A DNA stretch of 44,264 nucleotides from JABWBR01 sp036741235 (GTDB lineage Bacteria; Bacteroidota; Bacteroidia; Chitinophagales; Saprospiraceae), in assembly GCA_036741235.1 (NCBI GenBank), contig DAINSQ010000016.1:1-44264 (forward strand), read 5' to 3'. The notes under the pieces were generated by a model. It was not told where the DNA came from, ran no database searches, and saw nothing but the letters and a program-made list of their open reading frames with translations. This document shows, piece by piece, positions 16,020 to 25,119 of this stretch; the stretch's first letter is position 1; every line of letters starts with the position of its first letter. Made by a program: the position numbers and the translations under genes.

Positions 16020-16661
16020 TTATGTCATTAATAAAACGCGAATCAGCATAATCACTCCAAATATAATAAGCGAAGCGCCCGACAGGCGGCGCAGCCAGAG
16101 AAAATGCTCGGGGCGAAAATGGCGGCTAATTTTTTTTGCGCCTACTACTTTCAAAAAGTCGGTGCACATAATCGTGCCCATAATCCCGCTAAAAAAAAGC
16201 ATAGCCTCGTGGATGTTCAGGTTGTTTTCCACAATAGAAATACCCGATACGCCTATCCAGAAAAAGAAAGTAAACGGGTTGACCGTATTGATCAAAAACC
16301 CTTTGCCCCAAAGCGCCGGCATCAAATTTTTGGGTTGTGTTATGTGCAGGGTATCCTCGGCAAGCGACTGCGGCTTGGAGAGCAGGGCGCCCAACCCGAA
16401 GCCGGCCAAGGTAATACTGCCGCCAATGCCCAGATAAAGCGTAAATGCCGGCGAATTGGCGATATGTTTGATTTGAGCTAGCCCGAAATAAACTGCGGCA
16501 ATAAACAAAATATCGCTGATCCAGATGCCCAGGCCGACCATCGTGCCGCCTCTGACGCCGAATTCGGCGCCTGATTGAACCAACGCAAAAAACAGCGGAC
16601 CCACCAAACAACTCAACATCAGCCCCAGCTTAATGCCATCCCATAATGGAAACATGCTCAT
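16020..16661 (-). CDS. LysE family translocator
   Basis: A 213-residue inner-membrane protein with about six hydrophobic segments. The LysE/RhtB features are the N-terminal GIKLGLMLSCLVGPLFFALV helix, FGVRGGTMVGLGIWISD in TM2, and a central GFLINTVNPFTFFFWIGV, equivalent to the family's conserved N-P-K/F region. These proteins export amino acids or related small molecules. It is the first gene of an apparent two-gene operon with PNP, and the 263 bp upstream is shared with divergent cysS. The pairing with PNP suggests, but does not show, export of a purine-related compound. Confidence 0.85.
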   Translation of the reverse strand: MSMFPLWDGIKLGLMLSCLVGPLFFALVQSGAEFGVRGGTMVGLGIWISDILFIAAVYFGLAQIKHIANSPAFTLYLGIGGSITLAGFGLGALLSKPQSLAEDTLHITQPKNLMPALWGKGFLINTVNPFTFFFWIGVSGISIVENNLNIHEAMLFFSGIMGTIMCTDFLKVVGAKKISRHFRPEHFLWLRRLSGASLIIFGVIMLIRVLLMT

Positions 16662-16842
16662 ACCATGCGCAGATTATTGCGATTTGCAGAATTTAAAGGA
16701 TAATGAGTGTTGATAACAAAAGATGTATTGTCTGTTGTTTTTTCGTAGCCTTAAAATTACAAAATATAGCTCGCTTTCGTCCAATGAGTTTAATCAGCAC
16801 TAAAAAGCGGGTGAAAATATAGACATACCAAACAGAGCTTGT

Positions 16843-16850
16843 TATTTTTG
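16843..16850 (+). promoter_or_regulatory. Candidate -7 box TATTTTTG for cysS
   Basis: TATTTTTG matches TAnnTTTG and is followed by CGCGCG. It would give a transcript start near 16857 and a cysS leader of roughly 65-70 nt. No good -33 TTTG is present at 19-21 bp spacing. Confidence 0.42.
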
Positions 16851-16861
16851 CGCGCGATTGC

Positions 16862-16950
16862 AACGGCTGAAACTTATAACTCTAAAAAGCCGTTAACCTA
16901 TGAACCATTCAAACCTCCGAGGTGATGAACAACGAGCTTTTTATATATAA
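16862..16950 (+). promoter_or_regulatory. cysS leader: 7-bp stem-loop and an overlapping 16-codon ORF
   Basis: AACGGCT at 16862-16868 is an exact reverse complement of AGCCGTT at 16888-16894, leaving a 19-nt loop. Just after, an ATG at 16900 opens a 16-codon frame ending TAA at 16948-16950 and overlapping the first codons of cysS in another frame. It contains no cysteine codon, so it is not a simple attenuator peptide. Both could be chance; their location between promoter box and start codon is the reason for listing them. Confidence 0.35.
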
Positions 16951-18448
16951 CAGCTTTTCCCGGGAGCGGGAAAAATTCGAACCCCTTCATGAAGGCCACG
17001 TAGGTTTGTATGTTTGCGGACCTACCGTTTACAACGATGTACACCTCGGCAACTGCCGGACTTTTGTGTCGTTTGATATTGTGTATCGATACCTCACACA
17101 TCTGGGCTACAAGGTGCGCTATGTGCGAAACATCACTGATGTGGGTCACCTCGAAGGCGATACAGACAGCGACGCCGAAGACAAAATATCCAAAAAGGCC
17201 CGTTTGGAGCGGCTGGAGCCCATGGAAATCGTCCACAAATACACACTGGGCTTCCGCGACATCATGCGCTTGTTCAATACCTTGTCGCCCAACATAGAAC
17301 CTTCTGCCACCGGCCATATCATTGAGCAAATAGAGATGGTTAAGCAGATATTGGACAACGGGTTCGGTTATATACAAAACGGGTCGGTGTATTTTGACAC
17401 GCCCAAATTTATCAAAGCTTACGGCGTTTACGGCAAATTGTCGGGCAAGCAGGTAGAAGAATTGTTTACCGAAACGCGCGACTCCCTCAAGAAGCAAGAC
17501 GAAAAAAATCATCCATCCGACTTTGCCATTTGGATAAAAGCCGACGAGAGACATCTCATGCGCTGGCCTTCGCCCTGGTCGGTAGGCTTTCCGGGGTGGC
17601 ACCTGGAATGCTCGGCCATGAGCACCAAATACCTCGGCGCCCAGTTTGATATTCACGGCGGCGGCATGGACCTCCAGTTTCCGCACCATGAAAACGAAAT
17701 AGCTCAGAATTTTGGGGCTTGCGGCTGCATGCCGGTGCGTTATTGGATGCACGGCAACATGCTTTTGCTGAACGGCCGAAAAATGTCAAAAACCCCCGAC
17801 CCCGTCACCGGCAAATCAAATTCTATTTTGCCGATGGAATTGTTTACGGGGCAAAACGAAATTTTCAGCAAGGCTTATTCGCCCATGGCGGTGCGCTTTT
17901 TTATGCTGCAATGCCATTATCGCAGTACGCTCGACCTTACCGATGCTGCGCTACTAGCCGCTGAAAAGGGGTATCGCCGGCTGATGGATGCCTACAAGGC
18001 ACTGCAACAATTGGAAGCCCCCACCAATGCAGAGGCCGCTCAGCTCGACCACGAAATCAATACATTGATCGACCAGGCATTCGAGGATATGAACGACGAT
18101 TTCAACACCCCGAAAGCTTTGTCGCGCTTGTTTGAGCTTGTGGCTACCATCAACGGCATCAAAGACGGGCACCTTCCCGCCGATCGCTTATCGGCAGCTA
18201 CTTTGCAGCGCTTGAAGACGGTATTCCGCGAGTTTATCTTTGATATTTTCGGATTACTCGACGAGCACGATGGCGGCCAGGACGGACAAACCGTCGACGG
18301 ACTGATGCAGTTGATCATCAATATCCGCAAAGAGGCCCGGGAACGCAAAGACTGGGGCACGTCCGATCAAATCCGCGATGCTTTGAAGGACCTTCAGATC
18401 CAGCTCAAAGACAGCAAAGAAGGTACTACCTGGGCTAAGGACAGCTAA
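16925..18448 (+). CDS. cysS: Cysteine-tRNA ligase
   Basis: CysRS charges tRNA-Cys in the cytoplasm. The class I synthetase motifs are present: the HIGH-type HLGN in GPTVYNDVHLGN, and KMSKT near residue 282. The zinc site is assembled from Cys31 (YVCGP), the Cys in WHLECSAM, and HHENE. DIHGGGMDLQFPHHENEIAQ is an exact-looking CysRS signature. The 507-residue length is typical for Bacteroidota CysRS. A GTG at 16922 immediately precedes the ATG; ATG at 16925 is the likelier start. Its 3' end faces galM with 11 bp between stops. Confidence 0.97.
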   Translation: MNNELFIYNSFSREREKFEPLHEGHVGLYVCGPTVYNDVHLGNCRTFVSFDIVYRYLTHLGYKVRYVRNITDVGHLEGDTDSDAEDKISKKARLERLEPMEIVHKYTLGFRDIMRLFNTLSPNIEPSATGHIIEQIEMVKQILDNGFGYIQNGSVYFDTPKFIKAYGVYGKLSGKQVEELFTETRDSLKKQDEKNHPSDFAIWIKADERHLMRWPSPWSVGFPGWHLECSAMSTKYLGAQFDIHGGGMDLQFPHHENEIAQNFGACGCMPVRYWMHGNMLLLNGRKMSKTPDPVTGKSNSILPMELFTGQNEIFSKAYSPMAVRFFMLQCHYRSTLDLTDAALLAAEKGYRRLMDAYKALQQLEAPTNAEAAQLDHEINTLIDQAFEDMNDDFNTPKALSRLFELVATINGIKDGHLPADRLSAATLQRLKTVFREFIFDIFGLLDEHDGGQDGQTVDGLMQLIINIRKEARERKDWGTSDQIRDALKDLQIQLKDSKEGTTWAKDS

Positions 18449-18459
18449 ACCGGCGCTTT

Positions 18460-19620
18460 TTATTTAGTCATAAAGCGGTACATCGTCAGTTGGTGGTAAG
18501 TGCGTTTTGGGCGCAGGATTGTGGACGGAAACGACGGTTGATTAGGGCTGTCGGGGAAGTGTTGCGCTTCGAGGCATAAGCCGCCGTGTTTGACATACGT
18601 CCGGCCGTTTTTACCTTTCAGGCTGCCATCCAGAAAATTGCCGGAATAAAATTGCACTCCCGGCTCGGTAGAGTACATCTCCATCAGCCGCCCGCTTCCG
18701 GGGTCGTACAATGTAGCGACCAGATTAAACTCCTTGTAGGCTTTTTTGATCACAAAATTGTGGTCATATCCGCCCGCCACCTTGTCGAGGTCGCGGCCTA
18801 TCGGCTTTGGTTTTGTGAAGTCCATCGGTCCGTTCTTCACTTTTAGTTGTTTGCCGGTGGGGATGAGCAGTTTGTTTACGTCGGTATAGCGGATAGCATT
18901 TATCATCAGAATATGGTCTCTGATCGTTGGCGTATTGCCGGCGCTGAGGTTGAAATACGTGTGATTGGTAAGGTTCACCGGTGTTGGTTGGTCGGTATTG
19001 GCCTTATAAGTAATGGTGAGATCGTTGCGTTTGTGCAGGGCATAAGTTACCGTCGCATCGAGGTTGCCGGGGAAGCCCTGTTCGCCGTCTTTACTCATGT
19101 AGTGCAGCTGCAGGGAAACCGACGAGTCGGAAATCTGTTCTTTGGCGTTCCATATCACCTTGTCAAAACCGCGAATACCTCCGTGCAGGGTATTGCCGTT
19201 GTTGTTGAGCGGCAGTTGGTAGGTTTTTTTATTCAAAACAAAACGGCCTTTGCTGATACGATTGGCATAGCGGCCTACCAGGCATCCAAAGTAAGGATTA
19301 TCGGATTGCAGGTAACCGCCCAGCGAGTCGAATCCCAGTGCAACATCGCCGGGATAGCCCTGCCGGTCGGGCACAATCAGGTGTGTAATAGCGCCGCCGT
19401 AGTTGGTGATATGCACTTCCATGCCATTGGCATTGGCCAGCTTGAATAGCCAAACGGTGGTATCATTGATCTCGCCGTAGGGTTCTTTGCTGATAGAAAA
19501 ACCGCTGGCTGTCAGTACGGCGGGAGTATTGGTTTGCGATGACCGGTTGCCGCAGGCTGCCAGATACGATAAGGTGAAAAGCATTCCAACGAATTGGAAT
19601 AAATGACGAGTCGCTTTCAT
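18460..19620 (-). CDS. galM: Aldose 1-epimerase, lipoprotein type
   Basis: Galactose mutarotase interconverts alpha and beta anomers of aldoses. The family motifs NPYFGCLVGRYANRI, NTLHGG, NLTNHTYFNLSAG (with the catalytic His) and the late TEPGVQFYSGNFLDG and LCLEAQHFPDSPN (with the general-base Glu region) are all present. Unlike cytosolic GalM, it begins with a signal peptide and lipobox LAAC (Cys23), so it is expected to act on sugars in the periplasm or at the surface. At 386 residues it is about 40 longer than cytosolic forms because of the signal and linker. It is not next to other sugar genes. Confidence 0.92.
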   Translation of the reverse strand: MKATRHLFQFVGMLFTLSYLAACGNRSSQTNTPAVLTASGFSISKEPYGEINDTTVWLFKLANANGMEVHITNYGGAITHLIVPDRQGYPGDVALGFDSLGGYLQSDNPYFGCLVGRYANRISKGRFVLNKKTYQLPLNNNGNTLHGGIRGFDKVIWNAKEQISDSSVSLQLHYMSKDGEQGFPGNLDATVTYALHKRNDLTITYKANTDQPTPVNLTNHTYFNLSAGNTPTIRDHILMINAIRYTDVNKLLIPTGKQLKVKNGPMDFTKPKPIGRDLDKVAGGYDHNFVIKKAYKEFNLVATLYDPGSGRLMEMYSTEPGVQFYSGNFLDGSLKGKNGRTYVKHGGLCLEAQHFPDSPNQPSFPSTILRPKRTYHQLTMYRFMTK

Positions 19621-19710
19621 ACATACAGGAATCTTGAGTCAAGATAGCGACTTCTTTTGAGTTGCTGCATTTTTTAAAAATGAATCCTGCGGGAAAACCT
19701 GCACAAGGGC

Positions 19711-19718
19711 TACCTTTA
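19711..19718 (+). promoter_or_regulatory. Weak -7-like box TACCTTTA before purD
   Basis: TACCTTTA differs from TAnnTTTG only at the last base and lies 16 bp before the purD ATG. There is no matching -33 element, so this is a tentative placement. Confidence 0.27.
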
Positions 19719-19734
19719 CGGGCAAAACAACCGT

Positions 19735-21006
19735 ATGAATATCCTGTTGCTTGGTAGCGGCGGTCGGGAACACGCCCTGGCCTGGAAAATGAGGCAAAGC
19801 CCCCTGTGTGATAAATTGTTGATCGCCCCCGGCAATGCGGGCACTGCCGGCGTAGGGAAAAATGTGCCGATAAACCCCAATGATTTCGAAGCTGTGGCGC
19901 AATTGGTTAGTCGCGAAGACATAGACCTGATCGTAGTAGGCCCGGAAGAACCGTTGGTAAACGGCATCTACGATTATTTCAAAAAACATCCCACACTGGA
20001 TCGTATTCCCGTCATCGGACCGTCGCAGCAAGGTGCGATGTTGGAGGGCAGCAAGGCATTTGCCAAGGCGTTTATGCAGGAATTTGGCATTCCGACTGCC
20101 GCATATCGCGAATTTACACTCGACAATATCGATGAGGGCATCGACTACATTCGCCGGCAAACGCCGCCGGTGGTGTTAAAAGCCGACGGGCTGGCGGCAG
20201 GGAAGGGGGTGTTGATTTGTCAGGATATTGAAGAAGCCGTGACCGAATTTAGTGCCATGTTGCAGGGCAAATTTGGCAGTGCAAGCAGCCGGGTTGTTAT
20301 TGAACAATTTCTGAACGGCATTGAGTTTTCGGTTTTTGTGCTTACTGACGGTAGAGATTACAAGATACTGCCGGTTGCCAAAGATTATAAGCGCGTGGGC
20401 GAAGGCGATACCGGCCTGAATACGGGCGGTATGGGCGCCGTATCACCCGTGCCTTTTGTCGATGAGGCCCTGATGGAAAAAGTTGAGACGCGCATCGTGA
20501 AACCTACAATTGAGGGTATCGGCCGTCGTGGTTTTGCTTATGAAGGCTTTGTGTTTCTGGGTTTGATACTGGTGGGCGGCGATCCCTACGTCATTGAATA
20601 CAATTGCCGCCTCGGCGATCCTGAAACAGAAGCCGTGTTGCCTCGTCTGCAAAGCGATTTGGCGGCGCTGTTCAAAGCCTTGGCAGAAGGCCGCCTCAAA
20701 GACACTATTATCGACCAAGACCCCCGCGCTGCTGCTACCGTCATCCTGGTTTCGGGCGGCTATCCGGGGGATTACGAAAAGGGCAAGCTCATTTCGGGAT
20801 TGGCGGATAACGGAGACAGCCTGATTTTTCACGCGGGTACCCGCCTCGATGAGTCGGGGGTATTGGTCACCAATGGGGGCAGGGTAATAGCCATCACCTC
20901 CTACGGCGATAATTTCAGAGCGGCGTTGGCAAAAAGCAACAATATTGCGCAGCAAATTCAATTTGAGGGTAAATACTATCGCCGCGACATCGGCTTTGAC
21001 CTATGA
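19735..21006 (+). CDS. purD: Phosphoribosylamine-glycine ligase
   Basis: PurD makes glycinamide ribonucleotide from phosphoribosylamine, glycine and ATP in de novo purine synthesis. The 423-residue protein begins with the diagnostic GSGGREHALAWK. The ATP-grasp core has PVVLKADGLAAGKGV and the metal-binding NCRLGDPETEAVLPRL. A typical purine-binding C-terminal domain follows. Its last four bases overlap the start of the MurF-Alr gene (ATGA), so the two are probably translationally coupled although they act in different pathways. Confidence 0.97.
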   Translation: MNILLLGSGGREHALAWKMRQSPLCDKLLIAPGNAGTAGVGKNVPINPNDFEAVAQLVSREDIDLIVVGPEEPLVNGIYDYFKKHPTLDRIPVIGPSQQGAMLEGSKAFAKAFMQEFGIPTAAYREFTLDNIDEGIDYIRRQTPPVVLKADGLAAGKGVLICQDIEEAVTEFSAMLQGKFGSASSRVVIEQFLNGIEFSVFVLTDGRDYKILPVAKDYKRVGEGDTGLNTGGMGAVSPVPFVDEALMEKVETRIVKPTIEGIGRRGFAYEGFVFLGLILVGGDPYVIEYNCRLGDPETEAVLPRLQSDLAALFKALAEGRLKDTIIDQDPRAAATVILVSGGYPGDYEKGKLISGLADNGDSLIFHAGTRLDESGVLVTNGGRVIAITSYGDNFRAALAKSNNIAQQIQFEGKYYRRDIGFDL

Positions 21007-23474
21007 CCTACACCACCGATACTATCGCAGACATTCTCGGTGCGGAGACACTGCAGGCTGCGCCATCGGAAAGCCGGATCACCCACTTGCTTACCGACAG
21101 CAGGCATGTGATGTTTCCTGATAGTGCGGCATTTTTTGCGCTGACGGGGCAACGGCACAACGGGCATCGGTTTTTGGAGGAATTGTATGCCGCCGGCGTG
21201 CGCTGTTTTGTGGTTTCGGAAACCGTTGATGCCCAATTGTACCCCGGAGCTGCGGTATTGCGGGTGGCCAACACCCTTGACGCGCTTCAAAAGCTGGCCG
21301 CTTATCATCGTCGGCAATTTGAGTTGCCCGTCATAGGAATAACGGGCAGCAACGGCAAAACCATCGTTAAAGAATGGCTTTACCAACTGTTGCACGAATC
21401 ATTTCAGATCGTGCGCAGTCCGCGTAGCTACAACTCGCAAGTGGGCGTACCCTTGTCGGTGTGGCAGATAGACGGGCAGCACCAACTGGGCATCTTTGAA
21501 GCGGGTATATCGAGGGTGGGCGAAATGGCCAAAATTGCCCCCATCATCCATTGCTCGATTGGCGTATTCACCAACATCGGCGAGGCCCATAGCGAGGGTT
21601 TTGCCGATATGGAAGAGAAACTGCTGGAGAAGCTCCAGTTATTTGAACATGCGGAGGTTATTGTATATTGCCGGGATAATGAGTTGGTAGACATTCATAT
21701 GCAGGCGTTGCGCAAACGCCTTTTTTCATGGTCGCGTCAGCACGAGGCCAATTTGCGGATCGAGCAGGTAGTAACAGATAGTGCGGCCCAGGAAACCCGT
21801 ATATCGGGCTGGTATAACGCACAACCGGTGCGTCTGGCTATACCCTTTGTAGATCCTGCGTCTATTGAAAATGCCATACACTGCTGGGCTGTCATGTTGT
21901 TGATGGCCATAGCACAGCCGGATATAGAAGCCCGTATGCGGCAACTGGAGCCGGTAGCCATGCGTCTTGAGTTAAAAGAAGGTATCAACGGCTCGACCAT
22001 CATAAACGACAGCTACAATTCTGATTTGACTTCGTTGGCCATAGCATTGCAGTTTCTGGCACAGCAGAGTGGGCAGCAAAAGCGAACCTTAATATTGAGC
22101 GACATATTGCAGAGCGGGCAAGACCCGGCGCAGTTGTATGCCGAGGTGGCCCAACTGCTGAAAGCGCAGAAGGTCAACCGGTTTATCGGCGTCGGTTACC
22201 TGGTAGCACACGTCAAATTATATGTGCCGCCGAACATCGAGGCCTCCTTTTTTGCAACCACGGAAGAATTTTTGGCGACGATGGATCAGATGAGTTTCCG
22301 GCAGGAGTTCATATTGCTAAAAGGCGCCCGCAGATTTGCTTTCGAGCGAATTGCTTCCCGGCTCTCGCGAAAAGTGCATCGCACCACGCTGGAAGTAGAT
22401 CTCAACGCCATGGCCCACAACCTCAATGCCTATCACCGCCTTTTGCGACCGGGTACCAGGTTGATGGCTATGGTAAAAGCGGCAGCATACGGAAGCGGTA
22501 GTGTAGAGGTGGCGCGTTTGTTGGAATTTCACAAAGTAGACTATCTCACCGTAGCATACACCGACGAAGGCGCCGAATTGCGCCAGGGCGGCATTCGGCT
22601 GCCCATCATGGTACTCAACCCGGAGGAAGAGGCCTTCGATAGCTTATTGCGCTACAATCTGGAGCCCGAAGTATATAGCGTTGAGCAACTCAAACAGCTG
22701 GCTCGTTATGTGCCTGAGCGGGAAAACCCGTTGCCCATACATGTCAAATTCGATACCGGTATGCATCGCCTTGGGTTTGAGCCGTTACATTTTGAAGAAT
22801 TGGCGACTATTTTGCAATCCAACCCACAACTGCGCGTGCAGTCCATGTTCTCTCACCTGGCAGCCAGTGAAGCACCTGAGCACGATGCGTTCACCCTTTC
22901 GCAAATAAAGGCTTTCGAATCGTATTGCCAATGGCTGAGCGATAGCATAGGCTATAAGCCCTTGCGTCATATACTGAATACCAGTGGCATCTCGCGGTTT
23001 GCCGACTATCAGATGGACATGGTGCGGGTGGGAATAGGTCTGTACGGTGTTGATGCCAATGCGGAGATGCAGGCACAGCTCAAAACCGTGCTCACGCTCA
23101 AGGCTTCTATTTCGCAGATCAAAACGCTAATGCCGGGAGAAACGGTAGGTTATGGTCGAAGGGGGGGCATTTCAGTACCCTCTCGAATAGCCACCATTAG
23201 TATCGGGTATGCTGACGGGCTGCTGCGATTGGCAGGAAACGGGCGCTTCAGCGTATTGGTTGGAGGGCGGCGCGCACCCATTGTCGGAGGGGTATGTATG
23301 GATATGTGTATGGTAGATGTGACAGATATACCCCAGGCACAGGTAGGCCATGAGGTCGTTATTTTTGGCGATTCACCCCGGGTAGAGGAACTGGCTGCCG
23401 CATTGCAGACCATTCCTTACGAAGTCTTTACAGGCATTTCGCCACGGGTGCGGCGGGTGTATGTACAAGAGTGA
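21003..23474 (+). CDS. Bifunctional MurF ligase-alanine racemase fusion
   Basis: The 823-residue protein joins two cell-wall enzymes. Residues 1 to about 450 are MurF-like, adding D-Ala-D-Ala to the UDP-MurNAc-tripeptide. The ATP-binding loop GITGSNGKT is near residues 112-120, followed by ESGISRVGEM-type and NDSYNSD motifs (here FEAGISRVGEM). Residues about 458-823 are a PLP-dependent alanine racemase with Lys492 in MVKAAAYGSG as PLP lysine, a YG motif in GETVGYGRRGG, IGYADGL and GGVCMDMCMVDVT. Such fusions are known in Bacteroidota and couple D-Ala supply to its use. It starts inside the purD stop codon (ATGA overlap) and ends at the palindrome TGATCA, whose other strand provides the stop of the next gene. 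Confidence 0.93.
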   Translation: MTYTTDTIADILGAETLQAAPSESRITHLLTDSRHVMFPDSAAFFALTGQRHNGHRFLEELYAAGVRCFVVSETVDAQLYPGAAVLRVANTLDALQKLAAYHRRQFELPVIGITGSNGKTIVKEWLYQLLHESFQIVRSPRSYNSQVGVPLSVWQIDGQHQLGIFEAGISRVGEMAKIAPIIHCSIGVFTNIGEAHSEGFADMEEKLLEKLQLFEHAEVIVYCRDNELVDIHMQALRKRLFSWSRQHEANLRIEQVVTDSAAQETRISGWYNAQPVRLAIPFVDPASIENAIHCWAVMLLMAIAQPDIEARMRQLEPVAMRLELKEGINGSTIINDSYNSDLTSLAIALQFLAQQSGQQKRTLILSDILQSGQDPAQLYAEVAQLLKAQKVNRFIGVGYLVAHVKLYVPPNIEASFFATTEEFLATMDQMSFRQEFILLKGARRFAFERIASRLSRKVHRTTLEVDLNAMAHNLNAYHRLLRPGTRLMAMVKAAAYGSGSVEVARLLEFHKVDYLTVAYTDEGAELRQGGIRLPIMVLNPEEEAFDSLLRYNLEPEVYSVEQLKQLARYVPERENPLPIHVKFDTGMHRLGFEPLHFEELATILQSNPQLRVQSMFSHLAASEAPEHDAFTLSQIKAFESYCQWLSDSIGYKPLRHILNTSGISRFADYQMDMVRVGIGLYGVDANAEMQAQLKTVLTLKASISQIKTLMPGETVGYGRRGGISVPSRIATISIGYADGLLRLAGNGRFSVLVGGRRAPIVGGVCMDMCMVDVTDIPQAQVGHEVVIFGDSPRVEELAAALQTIPYEVFTGISPRVRRVYVQE

Positions 23475-24050
23475 TCACGGTTTCACGGGAAACATACCGA
23501 GCCGCTCTCCGACGCATTGAATAGCCTTTTTAACCTCGTCCTGTTGCTGTTTGGACAGGGTAAGCGTTCGCTTTTGTTTTTTATATTCGATGCGAATTTT
23601 TTCAATATTGTAATAAACGAGCTTGCTAAAAAGGTCGAGCGAGGCCACGCAGGTATGGGTATAAATCCGCATATTCGTTTTTTTGTCGAATGTACCGCTA
23701 TCGGGCACATTGTATAGTCCGATCACCTCGCCATTAGACAATCGAATTAGCACGTTGAAGCCCACGTCGATGTATTCATAGTTGTATTCGGCGATAGCCA
23801 GCGTAATAAAAAAGCAGTTGATACTATCGTTTTCGGTATAGCTGAAAATCAGCTTTGCTTCTTCGACCAGTTTGGGCCCGTCAAGTGTTTCAAACTTGCT
23901 AGGGATCATATAGCCGATATTCACCGCTTTGGCGCTGATCAGGCGGGTACTGTCAAAATCATCGACAACATCAACGGCCAGGTCGCATTGAGCCAAGAGG
24001 CCAGAGGTAAATAAAACAAGGGAAATCCACAGCAACACTAATTTTTTCAT
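23475..24050 (-). CDS. Exported protein of unknown function
   Basis: A 191-residue protein with a classical signal peptide (MKKLVLLWISLVLFTSGLLA) and likely signal peptidase I cleavage near residue 20. The mature part is predicted mixed alpha/beta with a lysine-rich segment EYKKQKRTLTLSKQQQDE near the end. I do not recognise a family. It is convergent with the MurF-Alr gene, their stop codons abutting in TGATCA. A candidate promoter box on the same strand lies 41 bp upstream. Confidence 0.75.
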   Translation of the reverse strand: MKKLVLLWISLVLFTSGLLAQCDLAVDVVDDFDSTRLISAKAVNIGYMIPSKFETLDGPKLVEEAKLIFSYTENDSINCFFITLAIAEYNYEYIDVGFNVLIRLSNGEVIGLYNVPDSGTFDKKTNMRIYTHTCVASLDLFSKLVYYNIEKIRIEYKKQKRTLTLSKQQQDEVKKAIQCVGERLGMFPVKP

Positions 24051-24090
24051 TCAGCCACTTTTTATGCGATAATAGTAAATCAGTATACTG

Positions 24091-24098
24091 CAAAAATA
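24091..24098 (-). promoter_or_regulatory. Candidate -7 box TATTTTTG (minus strand)
   Basis: The plus-strand CAAAAATA reads TATTTTTG on the minus strand, matching TAnnTTTG, and stands upstream of the exported-protein gene that starts at 24050. No -33 TTTG at proper spacing was seen. Confidence 0.4.
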
Positions 24099-24175
24099 GG
24101 ACAAAATCAGATTGGGTGTTTTAAATAAACGCTTATCATTAGCGGTAAAGTACAGGCTACATGAAGCCGTATTAT

Positions 24176-24183
24176 TAATTTTG
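24176..24183 (+). promoter_or_regulatory. Candidate -7 box TAATTTTG
   Basis: TAATTTTG fits TAnnTTTG and would start a transcript with a leader of about 85-90 nt before the lipoprotein ATG at 24277. It forms a divergent pair with the minus-strand box at 24091-24098. Confidence 0.42.
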
Positions 24184-24276
24184 CCCTTCCAAATATTCCC
24201 AATTCAGGCCAGAAAGCATAACTTCACGCGTCTTTTTCAACAACCTCATTGTCTAACATTTATAAACTATAAGTCC

Positions 24277-24945
24277 ATGAAACGCAATTTTATTTTTATG
24301 CTCCTGTTGTCCGGGGTGTTATTTGCAGGCTGCAAGCGAGATGGCGGCGATGCCGGAGGGCAGACAGCTCAGGGCGGTGCTGATTCTACCGGGGTATCGG
24401 TAAGCTCGAGCACCAATTCAACAGATCCGGAAGGGCCCAGATTCGAGCCTGCCGATCCCAAGAAGTTCAATGAAGCGGCGCCTCGTTTGCTGGGCAAAGG
24501 TATGGCTGATGCGCCTACGATTGAGAACCCGCAGTTGGCGGCTTTCCTGCGCAGTTTTGACAAAGACGCCAAAGGCGACGATTCAAAATACGCTTATAAT
24601 CAGGTAGACCTCAACGGCGACAGAAGCGTGGAGTTTGTTGTAGCGCTTACCGGTCCGAAATACTGTAAAGCCGGTATGTGCCGGGTATTGGTATTAAATC
24701 CCAATGCAAGCGGTTCTTTTGACATCCTCGCCGATTTTGGCCAGGTGGTTTTCCCGGTGAGCATGCCCGAAGATCGCACGAACGGATGGTATCACCTTAT
24801 TACCCAAGTGGCTGAGGGGCCTTTTACAATACACACCTATCAGGATGGCAAATACGTGGCTACGCCCGATACCTGGAATGGCGAGAAAGCCGTAACGGTT
24901 TGCCTGGTTACTGCTGCAACCAGTACGTTGAAGTTCGCCAAGTGA
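24277..24945 (+). CDS. Lipoprotein of unknown function
   Basis: A 222-residue lipoprotein. The frame is open from 24112, but the ATG at 24277 begins a proper signal peptide ending in LFAGC (Cys18), so I start there. After the lipid anchor comes a Gly/Ser/Thr-rich linker of about 40 residues. A compact domain follows with VDLNGDRSVEFVVAL, which resembles the DLNGDG-type calcium or EF-like loops of many secreted proteins, and a KYCKAGMCRVLV cysteine pair that may be a disulfide. No specific family is recognised. The palindromic repeat at 24952 begins just after its stop. Confidence 0.78.
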   Translation: MKRNFIFMLLLSGVLFAGCKRDGGDAGGQTAQGGADSTGVSVSSSTNSTDPEGPRFEPADPKKFNEAAPRLLGKGMADAPTIENPQLAAFLRSFDKDAKGDDSKYAYNQVDLNGDRSVEFVVALTGPKYCKAGMCRVLVLNPNASGSFDILADFGQVVFPVSMPEDRTNGWYHLITQVAEGPFTIHTYQDGKYVATPDTWNGEKAVTVCLVTAATSTLKFAK

Positions 24946-24951
24946 TTTTTA

Positions 24952-25119
24952 GTTTATAAGTTTATGGGTTTGGAGGTTTATACATTTCCAGGTTGCCAGT
25001 CTAAACCCATAAACTCATAAACCTCCCGACTTCCCTTCGGTCAGTACGGGACTCTCCCGACATTTAGTCGGGACTCACTTCGTTCGCTTTCAGTCGCATA
25101 AACCCATAAACTAAACCTC
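24952..25119. repeat. Composite intergenic palindromic repeat
   Basis: GTTTATAAGTTTATGGGTTT (24952-24971) pairs with 25003-25022 at 19 of 20 positions, giving a long stem with a 31-nt loop. A second partial copy of the right arm, TAAACCCATAAACT plus AAACCTC, lies at about 25099-25119. Between the two right-arm copies is a GC-richer block (about 25026-25098) containing the hairpin CCCGAC-ATTTA-GTCGGG at 25056-25072. The near-duplicate flanks around that block resemble target duplication or recombination between repeats. It may also terminate transcription after the lipoprotein gene. Confidence 0.75.

Noticed and set aside
16862..16894. T-box riboswitch before cysS
   Set aside because: Only one short stem is visible; no T-box sequence, specifier loop or terminator is present.
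18847..19449. 200-codon plus-strand frame
   Set aside because: Antisense to the aldose epimerase gene, which carries all family motifs.
24112..24276. Upstream ATG start for the lipoprotein at 24277
   Set aside because: The longer form would bury the lipoprotein signal peptide 55 residues inside the protein.
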